Below are positions 10,476 through 21,439 of a DNA stretch of 64,000 bases, piece after piece. The DNA lies in NCBI GenBank assembly GCA_963556255.1, contig OY744611.1:2219030-2283029 (forward strand). The letters are read 5' to 3'. The translations under genes and the position numbers were made by a program. Numbering within the stretch: position 1 is the first letter of the stretch; each line of letters begins with the position of its first letter. Source of the stretch: Allolobophora icterica. Taxonomy: Eukaryota > Annelida > Clitellata > Crassiclitellata > Lumbricidae. The notes below the pieces were generated by a model. That model worked only from the letters and a program-made list of their open reading frames with translations, had not been told where the DNA came from and ran no database searches.

Positions 10476-10715
10476 TCAAAACGTTGGTTGAGCCTTCGGC
10501 ATACGTTGAACACTAATTTTGGCAGGACTTTTCAGCCGGCAATCCATTTGATTGTCGTGCCCTTTGCAAGACTTGCAGTAAATTTTGTTCAGAGTCAGAC
10601 GGTTTTCTATTTCGACTACATCTACATCGAACGAGTAGCCTAATTTCCATGACAAATACGTGCTCAACTGTACATTATTATTAGACTTGCTCATCTTCGC
10701 CGTTCTTGTTGTCAA
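10476..10715 (-). CDS. Small open frame, possible first exon
   Basis: A 79-codon minus-strand frame includes IENRLTLNKIYCKSCKGHDN, faintly like the N-terminal CxxC segment of some transposase-derived or zinc-finger proteins. A GTATGC donor-like site lies at the end of the conserved-looking part (after CAAC near 10506). No neighbouring exon is seen. It may equally be chance. Confidence 0.15.
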   Translation of the reverse strand: MTTRTAKMSKSNNNVQLSTYLSWKLGYSFDVDVVEIENRLTLNKIYCKSCKGHDNQMDCRLKSPAKISVQRMPKAQPTF

Positions 10716-10725
10716 AAATAATTTC

Positions 10726-12892
10726 CGAAATTGGTGATGTTACGGATGATGTAACCGGCGTAAGGTGTTGGCCGTTTTTGTTATGGCCAATCATATTGCA
10801 CGAAATTGGAGTGATCAGTCACCAGTAATTAGGACAGGTCACGGCACGTATTCAAAGCTGCCGCAAGTAAGTAAGAGAGCTGAAATCCAGTAGGTCAGAG
10901 AAACTATTTCAATACCTACTTCCGTTTGAAGTAGACCATTACCCATCATTAAAATTCTCGCCCCAAATTCTTCCATAACACTAATTTTGGTGTGAAATGA
11001 ATTTAATTTGTGCTTATCTACAATAGTTATTTACTTCACAGATTGGATTTCGAGTCCTGTATTAGTAATACTGAAACAAATTTGGGGTAATTTTCCATGA
11101 GCTGGGAAAGAAATGTATTCAATTATTGTCTAGACTCCAGAGCCTTAAAATGTTTACCACACTTGGAAAGCCTAAGAAGTTTGTATAGTTGGAATATCGT
11201 CCACTTGTTTTTATGTCGTCAGTGTACAGGCCAAAATTATCCAAATCTGAGACGAGTGGTTTTTTATATGAATTTCTTATGGTTAAGCATGTTGTGACAC
11301 ATCTCCAGTGTACTGTGCTCAACTTCATAGAGTTTAAAATAATTCATACTCGGGACTTTGAGCACCAACATGACGTCCTTTGTGACTTGTGAGTCATGGT
11401 GACACCATTACAACACGAAATCTGATATTGCAGTCAAGGACAGAGATTCCAAAATTAGAATAGAAACTCGTTAAAACACGACCTTATTAGAAAGAGGTTC
11501 TCGATTGATATGGCTCCCAAAGACATTCATATAATGAGTTTCTGGTGTCATCTTGATTATTTAATAGTTAGCATTTACGCTTTTTCCAATCTCTCATTTT
11601 AATAAATGTTATTACAGAAAATTAAATTTAACTTCTATTTAAAAATAAAAGCCCAAACAACTGACTAATAATTTGTCATATTTAAAGTTTGTAAATTTTA
11701 CATTCTTCATGTGATTGCCGTTCTTGGTTTTGACTGTTTCGGTCCGAGGTGCATATTGATTTTGTTCCTCAGTGCACAATATACAATATAATTATTTGGT
11801 TGCTGGAACTACTTTTTTTTAACTCTCTCCCTTTGCATTGGGCTCTGCTCAGTCGCTTGTGTCATTTCTTTCTCAACTTAAAACTTACCTATTTCAAATT
11901 GTTTATCTACCATAGGCTGCCTCTCTTATAAACTGATCTTCTGGATATTGACCTAATTACGACTCGGTTTTGGTGTGCCATCGGTTGATGCCTTGTGAAT
12001 TAAACACCAATGCAGCGGAACTTACTAGTTACAGAAAAAAATGATTTGAGAGTTGTTCCTATTACGACTCCTGCTATAAATTATGAGGAGCAGATCATTA
12101 GTAAGTTTCATGTTTTAGACATGATTTTGCATTAACACTATATATTTTGTCGTGTGAGATGTGATCAGTATTTATTTTCTTTTAGTACAATCATCAGCGT
12201 ATCATGTCTCTTGAAAACATAATGTTAAGGCCGGTGGCTGATGAAGGAAGTAAGCGCACTTTTCTTTACGATCGTGTAACATCGATGTTATCGTAGTTGG
12301 AGAATATAAGTTGGCCAAAACCGTGTACAAGTGCTAGTGTGGAAAGAGAGTAGAGTGTGAGGTTTTTGCCAATGAGTTGGGCCTAACTAATTATGGAGGA
12401 TACATTTTTAGTGTTGGCTTGTGTAAAATTTGGTTAAATTCAACATCACTGGTGTTGTTTTAATTTATGTTCAAATTTTATTTTAATATCATTGCAGAAC
12501 TTTGTTGTACATGACTTTTGAACTTTTAATCCTTTAATGACGAAATGGATTAGTTTTTCATGCATTTTAGTACACTCTTGTCGTTAAAGGTTTAAGCTGT
12601 ATGTTCCTTGAGGCTCCATCCCGACATGTCAAACTGTGCAGTTGTTGAGACAGCAAGACAGATGATGATGCACAAAACAAAAAGACTGACAGACAGACTC
12701 ACAAAGACATAAAGAATGCGTGGGAGAGAAAGACCCTGAAACAGTGAGAACACTGAGAAGTGCAGACAACGGAGAAAGAGAGAGGGAGAAAGAACAGATG
12801 AAAGAGAAGGAGAGCTCTAGAAACATTGCAGATAGAAGGATAGGAAGAAAGTGTATTCAATTTGTCACTTAACTACTCTTCGTCTTCCGCAT
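10726..12892. other. Unassigned AT-rich non-coding stretch
   Basis: Only short open frames are present on both strands. 12660-12830 is purine-rich (GAGA-type). I see no recognisable gene, RNA or complete transposon. Confidence 0.4.
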
Positions 12893-13500
12893 GAATTTAT
12901 TGGCATTTTCATTAAGTACTTTATTGGCATTTTCATTATGTAATTTATTGGCATTTTCGTTTTGTAATTTATTGACATTTTCATTCTGTAATTTATTGGC
13001 ATTTTCATTATGTAATTTATTGGCATTTTGTTTGTAATTTATTGACATTTTCATTACGTAATTTATTGGCATTTTCGTTTTGTAATTTATTGACATTTTC
13101 ATTATGTAATATATTGACATTTTCATTATGTAATTAATTGGCATTTTGTTTGTAATTTATTGACATTTTCATTGCGTAATTTATTGGCATTTTCGTTTTG
13201 TAATTTATTGGCATTTTCATTATGTAATATATTGACATTTTCATTATGTAATTTATTGGCATTTTCATTATGCAATTTATTGATTTATTCATTATGTAAG
13301 TTATTGGCATTTTCATTATGTAATTTATTGACATTTTCATTATGTAATTTGTTGGCATTTTCTTCATGTAATTTATTGGCATTTCTCTTATGTAATTTAT
13401 TGGCATTTTTATCATGTTATTTTATGGCATTTTCATTATGTAATTTACTGGCATTTTCATGATGTAATTTATTGACATTTATTATGTTAGTTATTGGCAT
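12893..13500. repeat. 24-bp minisatellite, about 25 copies
   Basis: The unit is approximately TTATTGGCATTTTCATTATG plus TAAT, varying mostly at a few positions. Because 24 is a multiple of 3, it gives spurious repetitive open frames on both strands (NYIMKMPI-type on minus). Confidence 0.93.
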
Positions 13501-13800
13501 CCCTCTATCGCAGAGCTTGCAAACAAAGCTGAAACTGCATTATTTAAAGCTGTCCTGTGTAATGAAAACCATTCACTAAGGTGCCTTTTCCCTAGCCATC
13601 ACTTAACTCCCAATTTTCTTAGAGACAGACCTCATAACTTTAACCTCCCTGATAAAGACTCACGAAACTTTATTTCTCGTATGTTATTCGCCAACTCATA
13701 CTAAGCTATTACTTCCTCGGTTCTATTTTTCTTGTACACCTACAGCGTTATGCCTGTTGTTCTAATTAAAAAACGAATATACACACACATCATCAATATG
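13501..13800 (+). mobile_element. 5'-truncated non-LTR retrotransposon tail inside the minisatellite
   Basis: The first 204 bases (13501-13704) are an open frame ending at a stop, with the typical C-terminus of a LINE reverse-transcriptase ORF: LRCLFPSHHLTPNF, RDRPHNFNLPDKDSRNF, SRMLFANSY. A short A-rich 3' UTR follows. The 60 bases before it (13441-13500) recur almost exactly after it (13801-13860), either an unusually long target duplication or a tandem duplication of minisatellite. Confidence 0.75.
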
Positions 13801-13995
13801 CAATTTACTGGCATTTTCATGATGTAATTTATTGACATTTATTATGTTAGTTATTGGCATCATCAATATGTAATTCATTGGCATTTTCATTATGTAATTT
13901 ATTGACATTTTCTATATGTAATTCATTGGCATTTTTATTATGTAATTTAATGGCATTTTCATACTGTCATTTGTTAGCATTTTCATTTATGTAAC
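13801..13995. repeat. 24-bp minisatellite, second block
   Basis: Continuation of the 12893-13500 array after the LINE tail. The first 60 bases repeat 13441-13500, then diverged units follow. Confidence 0.88.
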
Positions 13996-14229
13996 GTTTT
14001 GGAAGCAGAGAAAAGAGAGAAATTCTGAAAGTCTTGTAATTAGTAATTCTCTTGTGATTTTTTGTGGGCTTCTATTGTATAGTCCTAGCCAGGAAGCTCT
14101 ATAGTTACACCACAGCTGGTTACCTATTGTTTTGCTTCCTCAAGTCATAATACATTGTATACCGTTATTTTTATTGTCGTTATGTGCTGTTTTATTTGCC
14201 ATAGTCATGTACTGCATTGTATGCTGTTA

Positions 14230-14322
14230 TTTTTGTTTTGTTATTGTTGTCCCCGTTATTGTTGTTCTTGTTATTGTTGTTCTTGTTATTGTTGTTATTG
14301 TTGTTCTTGTTATTGTTTTTTA
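14230..14322. repeat. (TTGTTATTG)-type simple repeat
   Basis: Interrupted TTGTTATTGTTGTTC-like tandem sequence; the hydrophobic reading frames over it are artefacts. Confidence 0.85.
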
Positions 14323-14470
14323 AAATATATAATGTTATAGTTTTTTGCATTGTACACAGTAGTTACACTTTTGGAAAATGGATGATAATGTGCTTTTGAA
14401 AAATGCTGTCATTATGTATTCTAAATATATTGTACATTTCTATAAGTTGTATTTACTTGTAACTCTGCAG

Positions 14471-14612
14471 TACGTTGAATTCTTAGACTTGCGATATGGC
14501 TGGCGGGTCATAAGTCCTAGTAAGTCGTTCAACGTTTACGCAGCAACACCGTCTGCGAAGACAGAATGGATGAACCACACAGCAAAATGTGTTCAAAACC
14601 TGCTGACAAAGC
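14471..14612 (+). CDS. PH-domain exon, Phafin (PLEKHF)-like
   Basis: The 142-base exon lies between CTCTGCAG (acceptor, ends 14470) and AAGC|GTGAGT (donor at 14613), phase 0 in and phase 1 out. The translation contains DLRYGWRVISPS and KSFNVYAATPSAKTEWMNH followed by KCVQNLLTK. This matches the second half of the PH domain of Phafin-type PH-FYVE proteins, which bind phosphoinositides on endosomes and lysosomes: strands beta5-beta7 and the C-terminal helix with its invariant Trp. In that family a FYVE finger follows, but I did not find a FYVE exon on either side, since the neighbours are LINE debris. It may be one exon of a large-intron gene or an isolated remnant. The open frame extends upstream of the acceptor, but that part is not PH-like. 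Confidence 0.68.
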
Positions 14613-14844
14613 GTGAGTCATGTCGTAGCGTTTTAAGTCAGTAAATAAGAACAGTTTCTTCAGTCATCTGCAAAATTACCCAGGAATGACTAGCATCGTA
14701 TGAGATATTTTTTGTGATCTAATTTTAAGGTCATGCTTGTCGGGTGTTTCTACAGAGGTGTACCAGTGTACCAATCAGCTTTGCTATGTGACTAGGTTGT
14801 GTTGTGTATGTCAGTGAAGCTTGAAAGCTTGGATTCTGCCATGA

Positions 14845-14861
14845 AATTATTATTATTATTA

Positions 14862-14926
<65 letters not shown>

Positions 14927-14927
14927 T
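14845..14927. repeat. (ATT)n microsatellite
   Basis: About 27 ATT units with one interruption. Confidence 0.97.
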
Positions 14928-15039
14928 TCGCCCAGAGGTAGAAATGATCCGTCAGTCTCTGAGAAACTGTCCTCTAAAGCGAGAGGGAGAGTTATTTTTC
15001 CGAGGTATATATTATCCCTCAGTAGTCAGATACTCAATA

Positions 15040-15515
15040 AGTGAGAATTAGTCTCTGGGGTGACCATCTTTGTCGAGATCCGGAAGTGTGAAAGTATTGC
15101 TTTGAAACGCTGGACTGTCATGGCCAACCGCTGGAAGAGGAAACTAGTTGCTCTTCGGTTTTCTGAGGCCTGGCTCAGCAGACGTCCATGGTCCTTGACG
15201 AAGGTCAGGCCATTAGCATTGACTGGTCCGAAGGTCTCAAAGGCCAGTGGCACGAAAAAGTAATTCTGCGATTGTTGTTATTATTTTGTGGTCTTTCTGG
15301 CATCCGCCAATTCGCTGAGGCTATTTCGATGTATTTTTTTATTTTGCGGGCTGATGCCCACTCGGCTGCCGCGCCAGCAGTTTGAGAGGTGTCCGGCAGA
15401 TAGGAAGCGGCCAGGGTGTATGTAACTGTCGCATCCCAAGCAAGGCATTGGCGCGCCAAGGGACAAGGGTGAGGCCGTCCGGTCTCTTCCCGTCCGTCCT
15501 AACGAGGTCCGCGTA
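15040..15515 (-). mobile_element. C-terminal remnant of a mobile-element polyprotein
   Basis: Minus-strand reading in shifting frames gives RPDGLTLVPW, then WDATVTYTLAASYLPDTS, AGAAAEWASARKIKKY, PLAFETFGPVN and FLFQRLAMTVQRF. This pattern is common at the end of reverse-transcriptase-bearing ORFs in marine invertebrates. It is interrupted by frameshifts and a short (ATT)-like run near 15280. The clade is not assigned. Confidence 0.55.
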
Positions 15516-15519
15516 CCCC

Positions 15520-16170
15520 TTTGTACTTGCCCTGTAATTCCACTTGCTCGCAACTTTTTGGCCAGCCTTACATGAGGTAATTTGTCAAATGCCTTGGCAA
15601 AATCCAAGTAAATTACATCTACAGGTTTTCCCTCGTCAGTCCTTTCATAGACCTCCTCAAAGAACTCCAGCAGATTTGTCAAACACGGACGGCCTTTTGT
15701 AAATCCATGTTGACTGCCATTTATGATATCATTTTCATTCAAATGTTCCACTATATTATCCTTAATAATTCGCTCCATGACCTTGCACACCACACTGGCT
15801 AAACTGACTGGTCTGTTGTTCCCTGGTTCACTTCTACTTCACTTCTAAACAATGGCACTATAAGTGGATCCTTCCATTCCCGTGGTACATCTCCAGTCTG
15901 CATTGATTTCTTGAAGATCTGGGCTAATAGCTCTCCAATTTCTTCCCTCACTTCATGTTAGAATTTTGGATGTAGTTCATCTATGCCTGGACTCTTGTCA
16001 GTTTTTAGCCTTTTCAGTTGTTCCACCACATTTAACTTAGTAAACATTACCTGCGTTAATCCATTCCCGCTCAAGTCTGTTTGCTTAGGTGCTGCGATAT
16101 TTCCAAGTTCCTCTAAGGTAAACACTGAACTGAAATATTTATTGGTTGAATAAAATAAGAGACTCACGTT
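15520..16170 (-). mobile_element. CR1/L2-group LINE, reverse-transcriptase fragment
   Basis: Successive pieces on minus are LKTDKSPGIDELHPKF, a stop, EIGELLAQIFKKSM, then a frameshift, ASVVCKVMERIIKDNI, QHGFTKGRPCLTNLLEF and VDVIYLDFAKAFDK. The last is RT motif A with its catalytic Asp. After LRASGI the homology ends abruptly at about 15528 against the element to the left. The F/YADD half is missing; a related copy at 46.3 kb has that other half. Confidence 0.85.
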
Positions 16171-16239
16171 TTCATTAAAATAGCGAGTAGTTGACTTGAC
16201 AATTTTTTGTAAGGAAAAGTCTTGGCCTGAATGTAATTT

Positions 16240-16315
16240 TTTGGGTCTTGGTCTCGGTCTTGGTCTCGAGGTTTAAAGTCCTGGTCTTGGTCTTGAGGTT
16301 TAAGGTCTTGACAAC
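16240..16315. repeat. (GGTCTT)-type degenerate simple repeat
   Basis: Repeated TCTTGGTCT/TCGAGGTTTAA words; nothing coding. Confidence 0.6.
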
Positions 16316-16329
16316 AAGACTGATTGAAG

Positions 16330-17025
16330 GTACGGAGGTGTTCTTGTGCTGAAGGGTTTTTAGGTCAAACAGGCCAATTAAAATTTTATTTTGAATTCAA
16401 CAGGAAACCAGTGCAGCTGATGGAGTAGGACTGGGGAGCTTGTTTATAGTGGGACACGCAGCACTACGCCAGCCAAGGAGTTTTTGATGTGTTGCAGCCT
16501 GTTAAATGCAAGGTCTGACAAACCTACAAAAACGAATTAGGATAATCAAGGCTAGAGGAGACAAGAGAACATGCTATGGTTTGCGACATAGGCCTATTCT
16601 TAGTCAGAGCTGACCTAATGTGACTTATTGCTCTGATGTGATAGAAACAAGATTACAAAGGTTTGGTATGTTCGGTCACAATGTGGGCTAACTGTCCGGG
16701 GTGACCCCAAGTGTTTCGACTGTATCTGAGATGGGCACAGCAGTGCCTGCAAGTCGACGCTAGAAAGCGAAGGATAGAAACCATGAAATTGCCTCAGACT
16801 TGGCAGGTTTTATGGCCAAACTATTTAAACCATGACGGTTGAGAGATTTAGTTTTCCAGACTTAGCAATAAGAAGCCGAGCATCATCCACACACTGTTGT
16901 AATTTGACTCCGAAGTTATTAGCTATACGACTGTTTGGGGAAGTAAAGACTGTAAAAAATAAAGGGCCAAGGATAGATCCATGTGGACCTCCAGTAATGC
17001 AAACAGGTGGGCTCAGGCCGAGCGG
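16330..17025 (-). mobile_element. LINE reverse-transcriptase fragment (3' half), minus strand
   Basis: On minus near 17005-16850 the reading ITGGPHGSILGPLFFTVF corresponds to the conserved PQGSILGPLLF motif, followed at the expected spacing by CVDDARL in place of the F/YADD box. The rest is too decayed to read. Its 5' half appears to continue at 19790-20160, so the block 17031-19789 would be later insertions. Confidence 0.65.
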
Positions 17026-17030
17026 TACAG

Positions 17031-17325
17031 ATGCCCGTCTGCTGATTCATTTTAACTTCTCTTTGCGCGGGGTCGCCATGCCTTGCGTTCGGCGTCTCGG
17101 GGTGATTTTATCGCCTCCCAAGCTCGTACTGCTATAGCGCAGCGTAGGGCATTCTCTGTGGTGGGTCCAGCAGTCTGAAATGACCTCCTTCAATCGCTCT
17201 GTTCCCTCCCTAAGAACCTCTCAGGTAGTTGTTATGGCGACCTCCCTATTTGACCGGGCCTGGGTCGGGAGCGCAGCTGAGTAGATTTCTTGAAGGGGCG
17301 CTATATAAGTTTTTAGATGTATTAT
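17031..17325 (+). mobile_element. L2-type LINE 3' end
   Basis: The plus-strand frames give QRRAFSVVGPAV, a stop in place of the conserved Trp, then SLPKNLSG and FDRAWVGSAAE-stop. The tail is GTAGATTTCTTGAAGGGGCG plus CTATATAAG, matching the copy at 58.5-59.0 kb. Confidence 0.8.
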
Positions 17326-17329
17326 AGAA

Positions 17330-19565
17330 TGTAGGAGTAACATGGCAAAATGTGATAAGCCGTGGATGACTCCAGGTTTATTAAAATCCTGGAGAAAGAA
17401 ATACCGTTCATATACTAAATATCTAAAAGACCCCAACCCAGTTACTAAGAAAATATTCACCACCTTCAGAAATAAATTCTAAAGTTTAAGGATATATCCT
17501 GAACGTAGTTTTTACCAGCCGAAGTTTCTCAAACACCAGGGGGATTTAAAATCCACTTGGAAGATAATCAGATCCGCCGTGCAATTGGTAGAAAGTCGTA
17601 AAAAATTGATTCACTAATAATTAATTAAACCAAAGTGGATGATCCTGAAGTAATAGCTAATAAGTTTAATGATTACTTCATAAATCTCGCAAACGAATTT
17701 AGAAAAAAACTTACCTATTTCTACCCATTGCTGTGTAGATTATTTGCCCTCTCCTAATGTTTCATCCTTGGGATTGTACCTAACCTCATCCGAGGAGATC
17801 ATGAAAATAGGCCTATGCTTGAAGAGCCATACCAAGTGACTAGGTGATATTGATCCTTACTTAGCCTTGCACAATCTACACCTAATTACTCAACCATTTT
17901 CTGAAATTATCAACAGTTCACTAACCAACGAGATTGTCCCAGACTTATTGAAAGCTGCTAAAGTCATCCCGGTTTTCAAAAAAGGAAACAAGCAGACCCC
18001 TAAAAATTACAGTCCTATCTCAGTTCTTTCTTTATTCGCAAAGTTCTTAGAGAAAACTATGTATTACAGACTTAGTTCCTTTATCACAAAGAATTCCATA
18101 ATTCATACTTCTCAACACGGTTTCCAAGCTGGACATTTCACTTTCATGGCCCTCTTAGACATGGAAGATACAATTACAGAAGCAATTGATAATAATGACT
18201 ACTCAATTGGTATTTTTGTCGACCTATCTAAGGCATTCGGCACTGTCGACCATGTCATTTTACTAAATAAGCTGAGTGACTATGGAATTGTTCATAAGGT
18301 TCATAAGTTATCTGGAAAATCGCACCCAAAGGGTAAGCTGTAATGGTTCTCTCTCGGCCCCAGGTTATATTAAGTCAGAAGTTCCGCAAGGGTCGAACCT
18401 AGGGCTGCCACTTTTTATATTTTATACTAATGACTCTGCAACAGTATCTTCTTCACACTATCTCACACAGTTCGCAGATGACACTAATATCTTTTACTCA
18501 TATAGCTCCCGGATATCCCTTATAGAAACTGTAAATATTGAACTCTCAAAAATTAATAAATGGTTTATCGCTAATAAATTAACACTCAATATTGACAAAA
18601 CTAATTTCATTTTTTTAAATCACATAGAAAAATTAAGCCTTTTGACTGGTGAATAACTTTTGACGGCGTTCCCATTACTAAAGTTGACTCCACTAAATTC
18701 ATCGGAGTCTTTATTGACCAGCATCTCACCTGGAAAATTCACATTAACTACATCTCTTTAAAAATCGCAAAAAGCATTGGAATAATCTCTTGAGTTACCA
18801 AATTGCTCCCCACAAAAATCAGACTAAGTCTTCATTATTCCCTGATTTTCGCTTATTTAAACTATTGTAACTTAATATGGGCCTCAAACTACAATTCCCG
18901 GCTATTAAAATTAATAACCCTTCAAAAAAGGCAGTAAGGATGATAGTGGGTGCTAGGAGGAATAGCCATTCTGAACCTATTTTTTATGACCTAAGTCTCC
19001 TGGATCTAAAACGGATTAGAATATTTCAAATTCTATATGTGTGAACATCAATTACTCCCTGCTACATTCGCGGGCTACATTACCCTAGCCTCCACGATGC
19101 ACCCACCAAATAGACCCATCAAAGCACGAGCTAACCTAAGATTAAATTGCATAAAATCAACAGGTCCGTCAATTTGGAATACTCTGCCGCTCGAGATCAA
19201 GTCCGCAACAAACAAATATGAGTTTAAAAAGTCATTAAGATTATATCTTATATCCCAGAACAAGCCTCATAGTTAAACAGGTACCCCCTTATCGAACCAA
19301 CTGAATGTCACTCTGGGGCCTGGCCACGGAACTTATTCTTTAATTAAGTATAGTTAAGTCGTTTTCTAAATTGTAAATTCTCTCCTGATTCTGCTCTCAG
19401 TTCGTTATTTTTGACCTATTCCAAATAATAGGGTCAAAGCAGTCTCAAGCCATCATACAATTTGTAAGTACCACTAGTTCTGTTACCCTGTTTAGCGGGA
19501 TTCTTTTCCCTTTGGGCCGACCTTTGCCGTAGATGACATTCAAGAAAATAAACAATAATAAAAAT
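17330..19565 (+). mobile_element. Non-LTR retrotransposon, RT region nearly complete but broken
   Basis: It starts with the post-endonuclease segment (DKPWMTPGLLKSWRKKYRSY), then RT: VIPVFKKGNKQTPKNYSPIS, TSQHGFQAGHFTFMALLD, SIGIFVDLSKAFGTVDH, a frameshift near 18300, EVPQGSNLGLPLF and the catalytic box TQFADDTNIFY. Further stops follow at 18655 and 18795, then the C-terminus with TGPSIWNTLPLEIKS and FKKSLRLYL (19037-19276). The 3' UTR ends near 19565 in an AATAATAAAA-type tail. FADD is intact, but motif A carries AFGTVDH where AFDTVDH is usual, so the catalytic-region Asp is changed to Gly. It lies between two minus-strand pieces of another LINE. Confidence 0.85.
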
Positions 19566-19789
19566 TGAATTAGCATGTACTGATGTCTCATTTAGTTATC
19601 CTCGTGCATTATTCTGGTTGCCTTACATTTAGACTCATGTAGGCCTACATGATCTTGCTTGTAGCTTCTCTAATAATGATATCGTTATTTGTTGACAAAT
19701 TGGTTTCGTCTCTAAAATGTTATCGTCATTTGCTGTCATCGAAGGCAATAAAGATATTGATTGATTGATTGATTAAGATAGATGGATAG

Positions 19790-20160
19790 ATAACGGTCAC
19801 CCAGGTGAGAACCTAACCAGTTTAAGGCAGTCCAGAGACACGGAAGCTTTTGCTGATTCTTTAAAGGAGCAGCTGGTGGTCTACGGTGTCGAAGGCTGCA
19901 ATGAGATCAAGGCACAGTGAGAGGCAGGTTTTTCATTGTCAGTAGACGAGAAGATGTTATCCAGAGTAGAAGCTAGAGCAGCTTCAGTGGAATAGCCTTC
20001 GCGGTAAGCAGATTGACTAGAACTGAAGTTTGGAAGAGTAAATTACATGTTTCTTGATATGCGTAAGAAAGAGATGTTCAAGAATCTTGGAAATGTTTAT
20101 TAAGGTTGGAAGTTGGGATGCATTTGGAAAAGTTACCTTGCAATTTTTAAGTAAAGCCAT
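19790..20160 (-). mobile_element. LINE reverse-transcriptase fragment (5' half), minus strand
   Basis: On minus the reading LDLIAAFDTVDHQLLL (motif A) is preceded by decayed palm sequence and followed by FRVSGLP. It fits as the upstream half of the fragment at 16330-17025. Confidence 0.65.
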
Positions 20161-20519
20161 GACTACATTTTAAGTAAGTTTGTAAGTATGTCCTTTATTA
20201 GACTACCTGCAAACGCACTGTGGCTTACAAACAGGTTATGCAAAGAGGTGGAAGAAACTAAATTATAACATTAGATGGGCAAGACTATTGGAAACTGTCA
20301 AAACTGTCATAACTGTCAAGCTGATTTTAGTCTGATTCTCAAGGTCTCAGAGTTGGCAGTTGACAGTCTTCTTTGACTGCGGAAGACGCTGGGGTATTTT
20401 TACTTGTCAACTTGGCTGTGGAAATAAGAAGTAGTGCGGGGGAGCATTTTAATTAGTCATAAAACAAGCTCCAAAAGCGAAAGTTTATGTGAATAGACCC
20501 AACTTCATTATAGCAGATT
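20161..20519. other. Unassigned non-coding stretch
   Basis: Nothing recognisable. It includes a short imperfect repeat of AAAACTGTCAAAACTGTCA type near 20290-20320. Confidence 0.35.
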
Positions 20520-20741
20520 ATGAGTAAGTGAGGAAAGAGATATGGTAAATGAAAAAAATGGCATGGGAGTGAGTGACGAAGAAGAAACGGCTATACTGCG
20601 GGAAGATCTAAGAAGAATGCTCATAATTATGGCTGCAGGATGCGCAAATGCTTTTTTTGGAAAAATGCTCAGTGTTGCGTATGGGGAAAAGAAAACGAGC
20701 TTTCTTATATGATGGGGGTAGAGTCAGGGACTGATGATGAC

Positions 20742-20782
<41 letters not shown>

Positions 20783-20935
20783 GGAGGAGGAGGCGGAGGA
20801 ATACGATGATATCATATCAAGGTGTAGAAAGTAAGCGAGGAAGAAGGGGACTGGGAGTCTCTATGCACCAGAGTGCAACTCGTTCAAGGCAATGTACTGA
20901 AGCATCAGAATACAAACTCAACTTTAGGTATGAAA
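20520..20935 (+). mobile_element. CR1/L2-group LINE fragment with an internal microsatellite expansion
   Basis: 20813-20933 aligns by eye with 46600-46720 (shared words: GTGAGTGAGGAAGAA/AAGCGAGGAAGAAG, TTCAAGGCAATGTACTGAAG). It therefore comes from the same RT thumb region. A (GAT)n tract (20725-20787) has expanded inside it. Confidence 0.7.
20725..20787. repeat. (GAT)n/(GAG)n microsatellite
   Basis: About 16 GAT units running into GAGGAGGAGG. Confidence 0.95.
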
Positions 20936-20978
20936 TCATCATCATCATCAGCAGCAGCATCAAAATCATCATCATCAT

Positions 20979-21049
<71 letters not shown>

Positions 21050-21050
21050 G
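20934..21050. repeat. (ATC)n microsatellite
   Basis: ATC repeats with AGC and AAA interruptions at the start, then about 25 uninterrupted units; same trinucleotide family as the GAT tract 150 bases upstream, in opposite orientation. Confidence 0.95.
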
Positions 21051-21147
21051 TTCCTGACTCTACCCATTTCGCGGCGATGGATACGAATAAACGATCTCCA
21101 TGTGTCCTCGGTCATTTGCCAAGTCAAGCATTAATCCAACAGATGTT

Positions 21148-21380
21148 GGGCGTGGTGGCTCAGTGGAAAGTTCGGCGCCTTGTGACCGGAGTGTTGCAGG
21201 TTCGAATCCCACTCTAGCCGCTGCGCATGGACCTTGGGCAAGTCCTTCACTCGCAATTGCTCGTGGCGCTTCGGCGTGAAAATTCCGGCACAGTATCAAA
21301 TGCTGTAGTCGGGAGCGCCTCTGAGTAGTAGTTGATTTCGAGAGGCGCTATAGAAATATTCGGAATAAAAAAAATAAAAA
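21148..21380 (+). mobile_element. tRNA-derived SINE with L2-like 3' tail, copy 2
   Basis: Near-identical to the copy at 8535: box A 21156-21166, box B 21199-21209, tail GAGGCGCTATAGAAATAT and an A-rich end. Flanked by AGATGTT (21141-21147 and 21381-21387), an exact 7-bp target duplication. Confidence 0.93.
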
Positions 21381-21439
21381 AGATGTTATGTCCTCGTGCA
21401 TAACCCTATAAGCGTTGTCTTTGTTTCTTTTTCTTTCGA

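Noticed and set aside
12869..13462. Repetitive proteins (NYIMKMPI-type and LLAFSLCN-type)
   Set aside because: They are frames through a 24-bp minisatellite; no start context, splice sites or conserved residues.
12893..13500. CRISPR-like array
   Set aside because: The 24-bp units are contiguous with no unique spacers, and the genome is eukaryotic.
20734..21057. Met/Arg/Ile-rich frames
   Set aside because: Artefacts of (GAT)n and (ATC)n tracts in a LINE remnant.
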